In this document: piece after piece, positions 1-7,943 of the stretch | How positions within the stretch are numbered: the first letter of the stretch is position 1 | Layout of the letters: each line of letters opens with the position of its first letter | From: Candidatus Hydrogenedentota bacterium | Lineage (GTDB): Bacteria; UBA8481; J006 | Reading direction: 5' to 3' | Length of the DNA: 32,071 nucleotides | Assembly: GCA_003697085.1 (NCBI GenBank) | Contig: RFFU01000082.1 | Coordinates: 1 to 32,071, forward strand | Made by a program: the position numbers and the translations under genes | The notes under the pieces: model-generated | The model's input: the letters and a program-made list of their open reading frames with translations, nothing else | Databases searched by the model: none | Told to the model about the DNA's origin: nothing

Positions 1-2140
1 GACCGAGTTTCCAGGCTTCGATGTAGGTCTTCTCGATCTCTTCGACCGTGGCGTCGTGGGGCATATTGACCGTTTTGGAGATCGCTCCGGACAAGAAAGG
101 CTGGACGGCGGCCATCATTCGAACATGCCCCATCGGTTCGATGGAGCGAGTGCCTTTCAAGGGACGAAATGCGCAATCGAAGACGGGAAGATCTTCCTCG
201 CGCAACCCCGGCGCTCCCTCGATCGTGTCGTTCGCATCGATGTACGCCGAAATCTTCTTGATTTCTTCCGAGGAATACCCGAGTTTTCGAAGAGCCTCTC
301 CGACGCTTCTGTTGACGATCTTGAGTGTCCCGCCTCCGGAAAGTCGCTTGTATTTCACTAAGGCGATGTCCGGCTCGATCCCCGTCGTGTCGCAGTCCAT
401 CATAAAAGCGATCGTTCCGGTGGGAGCCAACACCGTCGCCTGGGAGTTCCGATAGCCGTATTTTTCGCCGAGAGCGACGGCTTCTTTCCAGGCTTCTTCG
501 GCAGCGGAACGAAGATCCGAGAAAAGAGCCTTTTTCCATAAGGTTGGCGTCTCCGGAAGGGGCACATCCTCCACGGCTTTCTGGTGCTTTCTCATCACTT
601 CAAGCATCGAGTCGCGATTCTTGGGAAATTCCTCGAAACATCCTTGAATGCGTGCCAGATGAGCCGACTGAAGATAAGCACGCCCCGTCATCAACGCGGT
701 GATATATGCGGCAATCGAGCGTGCTTCCTCGGAATCGTAAGGAATACCCAAGGTCATCAGGAGGGCGCCGAGATTGGCGTATCCAAGGCCAAGCGGCCGG
801 TATTTGTGGGAGTTGTCGGCAATTTCCGGCTTGGGATAAGAAGCGCGATCGACGATGATCTCCTGCGCGGTGATCATCGTTTCACAGGCGAATGAAAATC
901 CCTCCGTATCAAAATGGTCGTCTTGAAGATAATGGAGGAGGTTGATGGAGGCGAGGTTGCAGGCGGTGTCGTTGAGAAACATATATTCGGAGCAGGGGTT
1001 GGAAGCGACAATAGGACCGGAGGCCTTGCAGGTGTGCCACGTGTTGATTGTATCGTGAAATTGAAGTCCGGGATCACCGCAGGCGTGAGTGCATTCGGCG
1101 ATCTTCCGCATAATATCGCGAGCGCGGTATGTTTCCATAATCGTTCCGGTCGTTACAGCCTTGGTGTGCCAAGGGCCGTCCTCGAGGACGGCCTTCATAA
1201 ACGTATCGGAGACACGAACGGAATGGTTGGCGTTCTGGAAGAAGACGGAAGAGTAGGCCTCCCCGTTGACGCTGCCGTCGTAACCGGCGTCGATCAAAGC
1301 ATGTGCCTTTTTCTCTTCGCGATACTTGCATTCGATGAACTCCATTATGTCGGGATGCTCGACATTGAGGATGACCATCTTGGCGGCCCTTCGCGTTTTG
1401 CCGCCGGACTTGATAACGCCGGCAAAAGCATCAAAGCCTTTCATAAACGAGACAGGGCCGGATGCTACGCCTCCGCCGCGAAGCGATTCCCGACTGGAAC
1501 GCAAGGTCGAGAGGTTGCTGCCGGTTCCGGAACCGTATTTGAAAAGCATCCCTTCGGTCTTCGCAAGATTCAGGATCGACTCCATCGAATCCTCGACGGA
1601 GTTGATAAAACAGGCCGAACATTGCGGGCGCTCTTCGTGCCCGACATTGAACCAGACGGGACTGTTGAACGAAGCATGCTGGAAGAGAAGCAGGTAGGTC
1701 AGCTCGTCCTCGAAAATTTTCGCATCTTCTTCTGAAGCGAAGTAGCCGTCCTCCCGCCCCCAACACGCGATCGTATGGGCGACGCGATAAATCATTTGGC
1801 GGACGGAAGTTTCCCGTTCCGATGTGCCGGGTTTTCCCTGGAAATACTTCGAAGCGACGATGTTGAGCGCCAGATTCGACCAATGTTTCGGGACCTCGAC
1901 GTTTTCCTGGCGAAAGACGATCCGCCCGTTGTCGTCCGAAATCTCGGCCGTGCGACGCTCCCACTCGCACAGACTCCAGACATCCGTGTCCGCTTGAGTA
2001 TGACGCCGGAACCATTTCAAACCTTTATTATTAATGCGAGAGAGGCTTGTATCGGCGGCTCCCTTCGCTGTCCGCCGTCGTTTTTGTTTTGAAACATTGT
2101 GCCCTTTTTCGTTCGTGTTCGTGAGTGTGCCAGACGTCAT
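1..2140 (-). CDS. nrdJ: Adenosylcobalamin-dependent (class II) ribonucleotide reductase, C-terminus missing
   Basis: This enzyme reduces ribonucleotides to deoxyribonucleotides with adenosylcobalamin as radical source. I translated the reverse strand by hand: 713 codons are open from ATG at 2140 to the window edge, with one base left over. The reading frame leaves the window, so roughly the last 150-250 residues of a large NrdJ, including the usual Cys-rich tail, are outside (length inferred from the family). Visible class II features are the first redox cysteine region PQCSACF (C174/C177), the finger-loop motif NPCSEY with N381, thiyl C383 and E385, the second redox cysteine C394 eleven residues later, as in characterised NrdJ, and the substrate motif APTGTIAF at 572-579. 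GGAGGA abuts the ATG and AAGGAAGGGA lies about 10 bases upstream. It is divergent from the nucleotide superoperon. No small subunit gene is seen, as expected for class II. Confidence 0.96.
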   Translation of the reverse strand, partial: MTSGTLTNTNEKGHNVSKQKRRRTAKGAADTSLSRINNKGLKWFRRHTQADTDVWSLCEWERRTAEISDDNGRIVFRQENVEVPKHWSNLALNIVASKYFQGKPGTSERETSVRQMIYRVAHTIACWGREDGYFASEEDAKIFEDELTYLLLFQHASFNSPVWFNVGHEERPQCSACFINSVEDSMESILNLAKTEGMLFKYGSGTGSNLSTLRSSRESLRGGGVASGPVSFMKGFDAFAGVIKSGGKTRRAAKMVILNVEHPDIMEFIECKYREEKKAHALIDAGYDGSVNGEAYSSVFFQNANHSVRVSDTFMKAVLEDGPWHTKAVTTGTIMETYRARDIMRKIAECTHACGDPGLQFHDTINTWHTCKASGPIVASNPCSEYMFLNDTACNLASINLLHYLQDDHFDTEGFSFACETMITAQEIIVDRASYPKPEIADNSHKYRPLGLGYANLGALLMTLGIPYDSEEARSIAAYITALMTGRAYLQSAHLARIQGCFEEFPKNRDSMLEVMRKHQKAVEDVPLPETPTLWKKALFSDLRSAAEEAWKEAVALGEKYGYRNSQATVLAPTGTIAFMMDCDTTGIEPDIALVKYKRLSGGGTLKIVNRSVGEALRKLGYSSEEIKKISAYIDANDTIEGAPGLREEDLPVFDCAFRPLKGTRSIEPMGHVRMMAAVQPFLSGAISKTVNMPHDATVEEIEKTYIEAWKLG

Positions 2141-2176
2141 TCCTCCGAGTCCCTTCCTTTCTGAAAAGATTCTCCG

Positions 2177-2222
2177 AAAAAAGGCCGCGCGCCCCTCTTT
2201 CGAAACCGATTGAAAACGGCCT
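2177..2222 (-). terminator. Possible attenuator hairpin in the nrdJ leader
   Basis: On the minus strand AGGCCG (2222-2217) can pair with CGGCCT (2187-2182), directly followed by a run of T (2181-2177). The 29-base loop contains a small self-complementary stretch (TTTCGAAA). It lies about 40 bases before the nrdJ start codon, inside the leader. The outer stem is only six pairs, so this is a weak candidate for transcription attenuation. Confidence 0.3.
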
Positions 2223-2354
2223 CGAGGTCGGTCACCGCCCTCGTTTTTCGGGTTGACTCAATCAAACCCCACCTCCCTGCCACCCCTTGGCCCGCCGGCG
2301 AAATCGCATCCGCAACTTCGTTCGGAACCGAACCGTGGCATTTTGGTGGGCTCT

Positions 2355-2410
2355 GATTCAGGTTTGCGAAAACACTCCCTGAATCGGGAAGATTCTTCGC
2401 GCTCCCTGAA
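2355..2410 (-). promoter_or_regulatory. Repeats and hairpin in the 5' part of the nrdJ leader
   Basis: Two copies of CTCCCTGAA (plus-strand reading) lie at 2375-2383 and 2402-2410, 27 bases apart. The first is also the right arm of an 8-bp perfect inverted repeat, GATTCAGG (2355-2362) with CCTGAATC (2378-2385). They sit just downstream of the predicted nrdJ transcription start. They could be a repressor site or RNA structure. They do not look like the AT-rich NrdR box, and I could not find the conserved B12-box of cobalamin riboswitches. Function unknown. Confidence 0.4.
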
Positions 2411-2421
2411 GCCGAAAACCG

Positions 2422-2449
2422 ATTATACCACATAAGGCGGTATTGTCAA
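2422..2449 (-). promoter_or_regulatory. Consensus sigma-70-type promoter for nrdJ
   Basis: On the minus strand TTGACA (2449-2444) is followed after 16 bases by TATAAT (2427-2422). Both hexamers are perfect. It points at nrdJ and predicts a start near 2415 and an untranslated leader of about 275 bases, long enough for leader regulation. Confidence 0.8.
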
Positions 2450-2592
2450 TGAAAAATACCATATATTTCGTGTTATATTTCTAGTAATTTCAATATGTTT
2501 CAAACAATTTCTAATTCCTTTATTCTCAATCATTCCCCTCTCTTCTCACAAAAAATAGAAGAGAAGATGCACTACATATGGTTGTTTTTTTA

Positions 2593-2629
2593 TTGACTAT
2601 GACACAAAATTGAGCATATTTCCTAGAAT
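2593..2629 (+). promoter_or_regulatory. Candidate promoter(s) for the purine-pyrimidine superoperon
   Basis: Two overlapping options are visible: TTGACT (2593-2598), 16 bases, CATATT (2615-2620); or ATGACA (2599-2604), 19 bases, TAGAAT (2624-2629). Either gives a start near 2630-2636 and a guaB3 leader of about 165 bases. Neither is perfect, so the exact choice is open. No other promoter is evident in the following 17 kb, where genes overlap almost throughout. Confidence 0.45.
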
Positions 2630-2665
2630 ACGGATGGAGATTCGGAGAAAAACACGGCCCAGGAA

Positions 2666-2696
2666 AGGGAAACGAGGAAACGTTCCCTATTTTTTT
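2666..2696 (+). terminator. Intrinsic terminator in the guaB3 leader (probable attenuator)
   Basis: AGGGAAACG (2666-2674) pairs with CGTTCCCT (2681-2688), with one bulged A and a 6-base loop. After one A comes a run of seven T (2690-2696). It lies 101 bases before the guaB3 start and just downstream of the candidate promoter. The gene to its left, nrdJ, runs the other way, so only superoperon transcripts could use it. I could not identify a known purine, PRPP or PyrR-binding element in front of it. Confidence 0.6.
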
Positions 2697-2797
2697 AGGA
2701 AGATGAACGTTTTGGCTGAAGATTCCCGAAGGAAAAATCCAAAGGCGACAGGGGAAGGAAAGAGGAGAGGGGAACTCGGAAAGGAGCTAGGAGAAAG

Positions 2798-3961
2798 ATG
2801 GCGTATTACATCGGGATGAACCGTAAGGCGCGGCGCGCGTATGGTTTTGACGAGGTGGCGTTGGTTCCCGGACAATGCACGATCAATCCGGAGGAAGTGG
2901 ATATCGGCTTCCAAGTCGGTGATGTTCGGTTGGAGGTTCCCATCATTGCCAGTGCGATGGATGGGGTCGTTGATACGCGATTTGCGGTCGAGATGAGCCG
3001 ATTGGGGGGGATGGCCGTTCTGAACCTGGAAGGAGTTCAAACGCGTTATGAAGACCCCTCGTCGGTTTTGGATGAGATAGCAGGTTCTGATCCGGAGACG
3101 GCGACCCGGTTGATCCAGAAACTTTATGTTCCGCCGGTGAAGACGGAATTGATCGGAACGCGTATTGAGGAGATCAAGAAAGCCGGAGGTATTGCAGCCG
3201 TTTCCGCAACGCCGCAAAAGGCTGAAGAATACATCGGTCCGGCTCAAGAGGCCGGCGTAGATATTTTCGTCGTGCAATCGACGGTTGCAACGGTGCGCCA
3301 CATCTCGACGCAATACAAGACCCTCGATTTGGCGAAATTCTGTCGAGAGGCGAAGGTTCCCGTCATCGTTGGCAACACGGTGACGTACGAGATGGCGTTG
3401 GAGGTGATGGCGGCCGGGCCCGCGGGTCTTCTGGTGGGAATCGGTCCCGGCGCGGCCTGCACGACGCGAGGAGTTCTTGGGATCGGAGTTCCGCAGGTGA
3501 CGGCGACGGTCGATTCCGCCGCGGCGCGGGATATGTTCCACAAGCAAAGCGGGCGGTACATTCCGATCATCACGGATGGCGGTATGAGCACGGGGGGCGA
3601 TATTTGTAAGGCTTTCGCCAGCGGCGCGGACGCCGTTATGATCGGCTCGGCCTTCGCGAAGGCTTCGGAAGCCCCCGGGCGGGGATATCACTGGGGGATG
3701 GCGACGCCGCACTCGAATCTGCCGCGGGGGACCCGTGTCCGCGTTGGGATCACCGGTTCCTTGGAACAGATACTCCTCGGGCCGGCGAACCTGGATGACG
3801 GGACGCAGAATCTTGTCGGCGCCTTGAAACTCTGTATGGGGTCGGTGGGAGCCAGGAATATCAAAGAACTTCAAATGACGGAGTTGATCATCGCCCCCGC
3901 AATCAAGACGGAAGGAAAACTCTTCCAGAGAACCCAGCATATCGGTATGGGGAAGTCGTGA
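2798..3961 (+). CDS. guaB3: GuaB3-family IMP dehydrogenase
   Basis: Oxidises IMP to XMP with NAD+, the committed step to GMP. The 387-residue protein is a bare TIM barrel without the CBS pair of classical GuaB, and the N-terminal [15 protein letters not shown] is the GuaB3 pattern. The catalytic loop is GPGAACTTR with the active-site Cys at 221, followed by the phosphate-binding [10 protein letters not shown] at about 260-269. The start fits the family N-terminus and has AAGGAG/AGGAG upstream. It is first gene of the superoperon and overlaps guaA by four bases. Pairing with guaA supports a true IMP dehydrogenase role rather than GMP reductase. No CBS-containing guaB is in the window, so this may be the main enzyme (inference). 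Confidence 0.93.
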   Translation: MAYYIGMNRKARRAYGFDEVALVPGQCTINPEEVDIGFQVGDVRLEVPIIASAMDGVVDTRFAVEMSRLGGMAVLNLEGVQTRYEDPSSVLDEIAGSDPETATRLIQKLYVPPVKTELIGTRIEEIKKAGGIAAVSATPQKAEEYIGPAQEAGVDIFVVQSTVATVRHISTQYKTLDLAKFCREAKVPVIVGNTVTYEMALEVMAAGPAGLLVGIGPGAACTTRGVLGIGVPQVTATVDSAAARDMFHKQSGRYIPIITDGGMSTGGDICKAFASGADAVMIGSAFAKASEAPGRGYHWGMATPHSNLPRGTRVRVGITGSLEQILLGPANLDDGTQNLVGALKLCMGSVGARNIKELQMTELIIAPAIKTEGKLFQRTQHIGMGKS

Positions 3962-5616
3962 GAGAAGGGAACGATTTCGAACCAGAAAAGGAAGCGCGTT
4001 TGCATTCCACGATCGCGATTCTGGATTTTGGCTCGCAGTACACGCAGTTGATCGCGCGGGCGATTCGCGAGCAGGGGGTTTATTCAGTGATCTTCCCGTG
4101 TTCCGCATCTCCCGAGGAGGTGAGGCGGGTTTCTCCACGAGGGCTCGTTTTGTCCGGCGGTCCCTCGAGCGTTTTGGATGAGGAAGCGCCGCGCTGCCAC
4201 GAGTCATTTCTGGAAGGTGAAATTCCGGTGCTTGGCATCTGTTACGGAATGCAGTTTCTCTGCCGGGAACTCGGGGGAGACGTTCGGCCGGGTTCCGCGC
4301 GGGAATACGGGCGCGCCGAGATCGTGGTCGCCGACGGCGGAAGGAGGCCGTCTCCGCCGCGGCTCTTTTCTGATCTTCCTAAAACGCAAGCGGTTTGGAT
4401 GAGCCATGGGGATTGGGTGGAACGCTTGCCGAAGGGCTTCCATCCCGTTGCCTTTTCGAGGAACGGAACGAAAGAAACGCCGGCGAGGGATGAAACGCCG
4501 GCGAATTCGTTGCGGGGGTGTGTTGCGGTGGAAGATGAGGCCGGCCGTCGTTTCGGCCTCCAGTTCCATCCGGAAGTTCGGCATACGAAATTCGGAAAGG
4601 AAATCCTCTCCCGTTTCCTCTTCGATGTGTGTGGGTGCCGCGCCGATTGGACGCCGTCCTCTTTCATCGAGGAGACGATTTCGGCCGTGCGGGAACGAGT
4701 CGGGGATTCTCACGTCGTATTGGGGTTGAGCGGAGGCGTGGACTCTTCCGTCGCCGCGGTTCTGCTCCATCGCGCCCTTGGAAAGAAACTTCATTGTATC
4801 TTCGTGGATAACGGTTTGCTGAGGAAGGGGGAGAGGAAGGAGGTCATCGAACGTTTTCGAGAGGCGATTGGGATTCCTCTTCACGTGGTGGATGCCTCGG
4901 AACGGTTCGTGCAATCCCTGATCGGAGTTACGGATCCGGAGGAGAAACGCAGGATCATCGGCCGTCTCTTTATCGAGACTTTTCGCGGCGCGTTGAAGGA
5001 ACTGACGGCCCGCGACGAAAGGATCCGCTTTTTGGCTCAGGGGACTCTTTATCCCGATGTGATCGAGAGCGTTTCGGCTACGGGAGGGCCCAGCGCGAAG
5101 ATCAAAACGCACCACAATGTCGGAGGTTTGCCCGACGATCTCAACTTTGAACTGATCGAACCGTTGAAGATGCTTTTCAAGGATGATGTCCGCCGGATCG
5201 GCCGTGAACTTGGGATTCAGGAAGAGATTCTTCAACGCCATCCTTTTCCGGGACCGGGGTTGGCCGTGAGAATTTTGGGGGAGGTGACACCGGAGGGGTT
5301 GGCGATACTGCGGGAGGCGGATGCGATTTTTATCGAAGAATTGCGCCGCGCGGGAAAGTACGACGACGTGAGCCAAGCCTTGGCCGTGCTTCTTCCCGTT
5401 CGAAGCGTCGGTGTGATGGGAGATGCTCGAACCTACGAACGGGTCGTTGCGCTCAGAGCCGTCACGACGGAGGACTTTATGACGGCCGACTGGGCTCGCC
5501 TTCCTGCTGATCTTTTGGCGCGTGTCGCGAATCGGATTATCAACGAGGTCTCCGGAGTGAACCGTGTTGTGTATGATATCTCTTCGAAGCCGCCGGCGAC
5601 GATCGAGTGGGAATAG
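3958..5616 (+). CDS. guaA: GMP synthase (glutamine-hydrolysing)
   Basis: Converts XMP to GMP with ATP and glutamine. The N-terminal class I glutamine amidotransferase domain has nucleophile C95 in GICYGMQ and the H204/E206 pair in QFHPEV. The ATP-pyrophosphatase domain has SGGVDSS at 258-264, and the C-terminal dimerisation domain ends in the usual IEWE. At 552 residues it is longer than the usual 510-525, because of a leader of about 15 residues before the conserved [11 protein letters not shown] and a hydrophilic insertion around residues 166-190 of the amidotransferase domain. The GTG start overlaps the guaB3 stop by four bases; TTG at 4000 would give a more typical N-terminus. Confidence 0.96.
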   Translation: MREGNDFEPEKEARLHSTIAILDFGSQYTQLIARAIREQGVYSVIFPCSASPEEVRRVSPRGLVLSGGPSSVLDEEAPRCHESFLEGEIPVLGICYGMQFLCRELGGDVRPGSAREYGRAEIVVADGGRRPSPPRLFSDLPKTQAVWMSHGDWVERLPKGFHPVAFSRNGTKETPARDETPANSLRGCVAVEDEAGRRFGLQFHPEVRHTKFGKEILSRFLFDVCGCRADWTPSSFIEETISAVRERVGDSHVVLGLSGGVDSSVAAVLLHRALGKKLHCIFVDNGLLRKGERKEVIERFREAIGIPLHVVDASERFVQSLIGVTDPEEKRRIIGRLFIETFRGALKELTARDERIRFLAQGTLYPDVIESVSATGGPSAKIKTHHNVGGLPDDLNFELIEPLKMLFKDDVRRIGRELGIQEEILQRHPFPGPGLAVRILGEVTPEGLAILREADAIFIEELRRAGKYDDVSQALAVLLPVRSVGVMGDARTYERVVALRAVTTEDFMTADWARLPADLLARVANRIINEVSGVNRVVYDISSKPPATIEWE

Positions 5617-5636
5617 TGGGAGGAGGAGAAAGAAGC

Positions 5637-6170
5637 GTGCGTGTTGGAATCGTGATGGGATCGGATACGGACCTTCCGATTATGGCGGAGGCGGCCAAGG
5701 TTCTCCGGGATATGGAAATCGAGTATGAGGTGCGGATCATCTCGGCGCATCGGACGCCGGAAGAAGCGGCCGAATATGCTCGTACGGCCCGCTCCCGTGG
5801 ACTCGAAGTGATCATCGCCGGCGCCGGTGGGGCGGCGCATCTGGCTGGAAGTCTGGCCGCCTGCACGACGATCCCGGTTTTGTGTGTTCCGATGCCGACG
5901 ACGAGCCTTGACGGTCTCGACAGCCTCTACTCGATTGTTCAGATGCCGGGAGGGGTTCCGGTAGCCACTCTGGCGATCGGCCGCCCCGGCGCGAAGAACG
6001 CCGGGTTGCTCGCTGCACAGATTCTGGGCTTGAAGGATGAGGCGATTCGCCGCCGGGTGGAAGAGAATCGAATTCGAATGAAGGAAAACGTGCTCGCCAA
6101 GGATCGGCGACTGAGAGAAATCGGAATCGAGGCATATCTCCAGAAGAAAAACCAGGAGAAGAAACGATGA
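5637..6170 (+). CDS. purE: N5-carboxyaminoimidazole ribonucleotide mutase
   Basis: Moves the carboxyl group of N5-CAIR to give CAIR in purine synthesis. The 177-residue product starts [16 protein letters not shown] and carries SAHRTPE (about 36-42) and GAGGAAHL (about 62-69), the PurE active-site segments. I chose GTG at 5637 because GGAGGAGGAG lies about 8 bases before it and the length then matches the family; an open extension back to 5607 would overlap guaA. The 20-base gap after guaA is the only real gap in the superoperon. Features look class I, which normally needs PurK, but no purK is present here. The class assignment is inference. Confidence 0.94.
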   Translation: MRVGIVMGSDTDLPIMAEAAKVLRDMEIEYEVRIISAHRTPEEAAEYARTARSRGLEVIIAGAGGAAHLAGSLAACTTIPVLCVPMPTTSLDGLDSLYSIVQMPGGVPVATLAIGRPGAKNAGLLAAQILGLKDEAIRRRVEENRIRMKENVLAKDRRLREIGIEAYLQKKNQEKKR

Positions 6171-7051
6171 CGGAATCGTCATTACCGGCTCCGGATTATC
6201 GGGGGAAGGTGCGCGACATCTATGACCTGGGCGACAAACTCCTTCTGGTTGCCTCGGATCGAATCAGCGCCTTCGACGTGGTCTTCGAGGAGCCGGTACC
6301 GGAGAAAGGGCGCATCTTGACCGGCATCAGCGCGTTTTGGTTTTCGTCGGATTCTCCGATCGGCGACATCGTCCCGAATCATCTTCTCGAGACGGAGGTC
6401 GCTCGCTTTCCGGCTCCCTTCAACGAGGCGGTGCAGAGTCTGGACGGCCGCTCGATGCTCGTGAAAAAGGCGCGTCGCGTGGATTTCGAGTGCGTGGTCC
6501 GCGGTTATATTTCCGGATCGGCGTGGCGAGAGTACGCGCGCTGCGGAACGGTGAATGGGATGCCGTTACCGCAAGGATTACGGGAATCGGAGCGTCTTCC
6601 CGAACCGATCTTCACCCCCGCGACGAAAGCGGAATCGGGACATGATGAAAATGTATCCTTCGATCGAATGGCTGAGGATATCGGAGAGGATTTGGCGAAG
6701 CGTCTTCGCGACATTTCGCTTTCCTTGTACGAGGCGGCTGCGGAATATGTCGCGAAAGCGGGGCTTCTCCTGGCCGACACCAAATTCGAGTTCGGAATCG
6801 ATGAGAAGGGGGAGATTCTTTTGATCGACGAAGCGTTGACACCGGATTCATCCCGGTATTGGTTTCAGGATCGCTACGAAATCGGACGCCCCCAATTCGC
6901 CTTGGACAAGCAGTATCTCCGCGATTATCTCGAAACACTCGACTGGAACAAACAACCTCCTCCGCCCCGCCTGCCTTCTTCGGTTATCGAAAATACGGCG
7001 GAGCGGTATCGTACCGCTTACCGGCTCGTAACAGGGAGAGAATTTCAATGA
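6167..7051 (+). CDS. purC: SAICAR synthetase (phosphoribosylaminoimidazole-succinocarboxamide synthase)
   Basis: Joins CAIR and aspartate with ATP to give SAICAR. The N-terminus [29 protein letters not shown] is the nucleotide-binding start of the family, split here across strands [10 protein letters not shown] and [13 protein letters not shown]. The segments [22 protein letters not shown] and [12 protein letters not shown] are conserved. At 294 residues it belongs to the longer version of the family rather than the roughly 240-residue one. ATGA overlaps the purE stop. Confidence 0.96.
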   Translation: MTESSLPAPDYRGKVRDIYDLGDKLLLVASDRISAFDVVFEEPVPEKGRILTGISAFWFSSDSPIGDIVPNHLLETEVARFPAPFNEAVQSLDGRSMLVKKARRVDFECVVRGYISGSAWREYARCGTVNGMPLPQGLRESERLPEPIFTPATKAESGHDENVSFDRMAEDIGEDLAKRLRDISLSLYEAAAEYVAKAGLLLADTKFEFGIDEKGEILLIDEALTPDSSRYWFQDRYEIGRPQFALDKQYLRDYLETLDWNKQPPPPRLPSSVIENTAERYRTAYRLVTGREFQ

Positions 7052-7284
7052 GGTATGTCGTCGAGGTGCATTTGAAGCCGGAGGTATCGGATCCCGAGGG
7101 GGCTGCCATCCTTCAAGCCGCGCGGGCGCTCGGGTTCGATTTTCTTTCCGATGTGCGCGTCGGAAAGAGTTTCGAGATCGAGGTGAAGGAGGGGACGGAG
7201 GAGAAGGAGTTGGAAGTCCTCAGCGACAAGTTGCTAGTGAACCCCGTCGTCGAGACCTTCAGGATTCGCCGCGATGACGATTGA
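7048..7284 (+). CDS. purS: Phosphoribosylformylglycinamidine synthase subunit PurS
   Basis: Small structural subunit that bridges PurL and PurQ in the three-part FGAM synthase. The 78-residue product reads [18 protein letters not shown], then [15 protein letters not shown] and [12 protein letters not shown], the usual PurS core. ATG at 7048 overlaps the purC stop by four bases, and the gene overlaps purQ by 11 bases. Its presence agrees with a small-type PurL and a separate PurQ directly downstream. Confidence 0.95.
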   Translation: MRYVVEVHLKPEVSDPEGAAILQAARALGFDFLSDVRVGKSFEIEVKEGTEEKELEVLSDKLLVNPVVETFRIRRDDD

Positions 7285-7942
7285 AGCGGGGGTCATCGTC
7301 TTTCCCGGTTCGAACTGCGATCGGGACTGTGTCCGGGCTCTGAAGGGAATGGAGGGATACCGTGTTCGGGAGATTTGGCACCGCGAGACGGAACTCGGCG
7401 GGCTGGACCTCGTCGTTCTCCCGGGGGGATTCTCCTACGGCGACTACCTTCGACCGGGGGCGATCGCGCGGTTTTCTCCGATTGTGCGGGAGGTGACTCG
7501 TTTCGCTGAACGCGGAGGGTATGTTCTGGGAATCTGTAACGGGTTCCAGATATTACTGGAGGCCGGGCTGCTTCCGGGAGCCTTGATCCGCAACGCGGGC
7601 CTTCGTTTTATTTGTGAGCCGGTTCCGCTTGAATGCACGAATACGAATACTCCGTTTACGAAAAAGGTGCCACGGAACCTCACGCTTCCGATTGCGCACG
7701 GACAAGGAAGATATTTCATTGATGAAACGGGTCGTTCGAAACTCGAAGCCGAAGGACGGATCGTGCTGCGTTATGCCGGAGGTACCAATCCGAACGGTTC
7801 AACGAATCGGATAGCGGGAATTGTGAATGAAAAAGGAAACGTATTGGGAATGATGCCTCATCCGGAGCGGGCCTGCGAAATCTTGATCGGTTCCAGCGAA
7901 GACGGGCGCTCTTTCTTCGAATCCCTTTTGCAGGCGGCTTGA
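7274..7942 (+). CDS. purQ: Phosphoribosylformylglycinamidine synthase, glutaminase subunit PurQ
   Basis: Hydrolyses glutamine to feed ammonia to PurL in the fourth purine step. It is a class I amidotransferase of 222 residues, with PGSNCDRD near the N-terminus, nucleophile C88 in LGICNGFQ and the H196/E198 pair in MMPHPER. The start inside purS suggests translational coupling. One base separates it from purL. Confidence 0.97.
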   Translation: MTIEAGVIVFPGSNCDRDCVRALKGMEGYRVREIWHRETELGGLDLVVLPGGFSYGDYLRPGAIARFSPIVREVTRFAERGGYVLGICNGFQILLEAGLLPGALIRNAGLRFICEPVPLECTNTNTPFTKKVPRNLTLPIAHGQGRYFIDETGRSKLEAEGRIVLRYAGGTNPNGSTNRIAGIVNEKGNVLGMMPHPERACEILIGSSEDGRSFFESLLQAA

Positions 7943-7943
7943 C

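Larger units (their letters stand above)
2141..2797. other. Divergent control region between nrdJ and the nucleotide superoperon
   Basis: These 657 bases contain no gene I can support. The nrdJ side holds the leader features listed separately. The centre (about 2430-2630) is clearly AT-rich against its surroundings and includes a 7-bp inverted repeat, TCTTCTC (2541-2547) with GAGAAGA (2561-2567), of operator-like size. The right side carries the candidate promoter and attenuator of guaB3. Confidence 0.7.

Noticed and set aside
2141-2420. Cobalamin riboswitch upstream of nrdJ
   Set aside because: Expected from the B12 enzyme, but I could not find the conserved B12 box or the GGTG-AATCC pairing region. 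Words such as GCCACGG and GGCAGGGAGG are only partial matches. A covariance search would decide.
2687-4207. Long minus-strand frame of about 500 residues opposite guaB3
   Set aside because: Shadow of guaB3 and guaA caused by GC-rich codon bias; composition is Arg/His/Pro-rich without motifs. The same holds for other long antisense frames under the superoperon.
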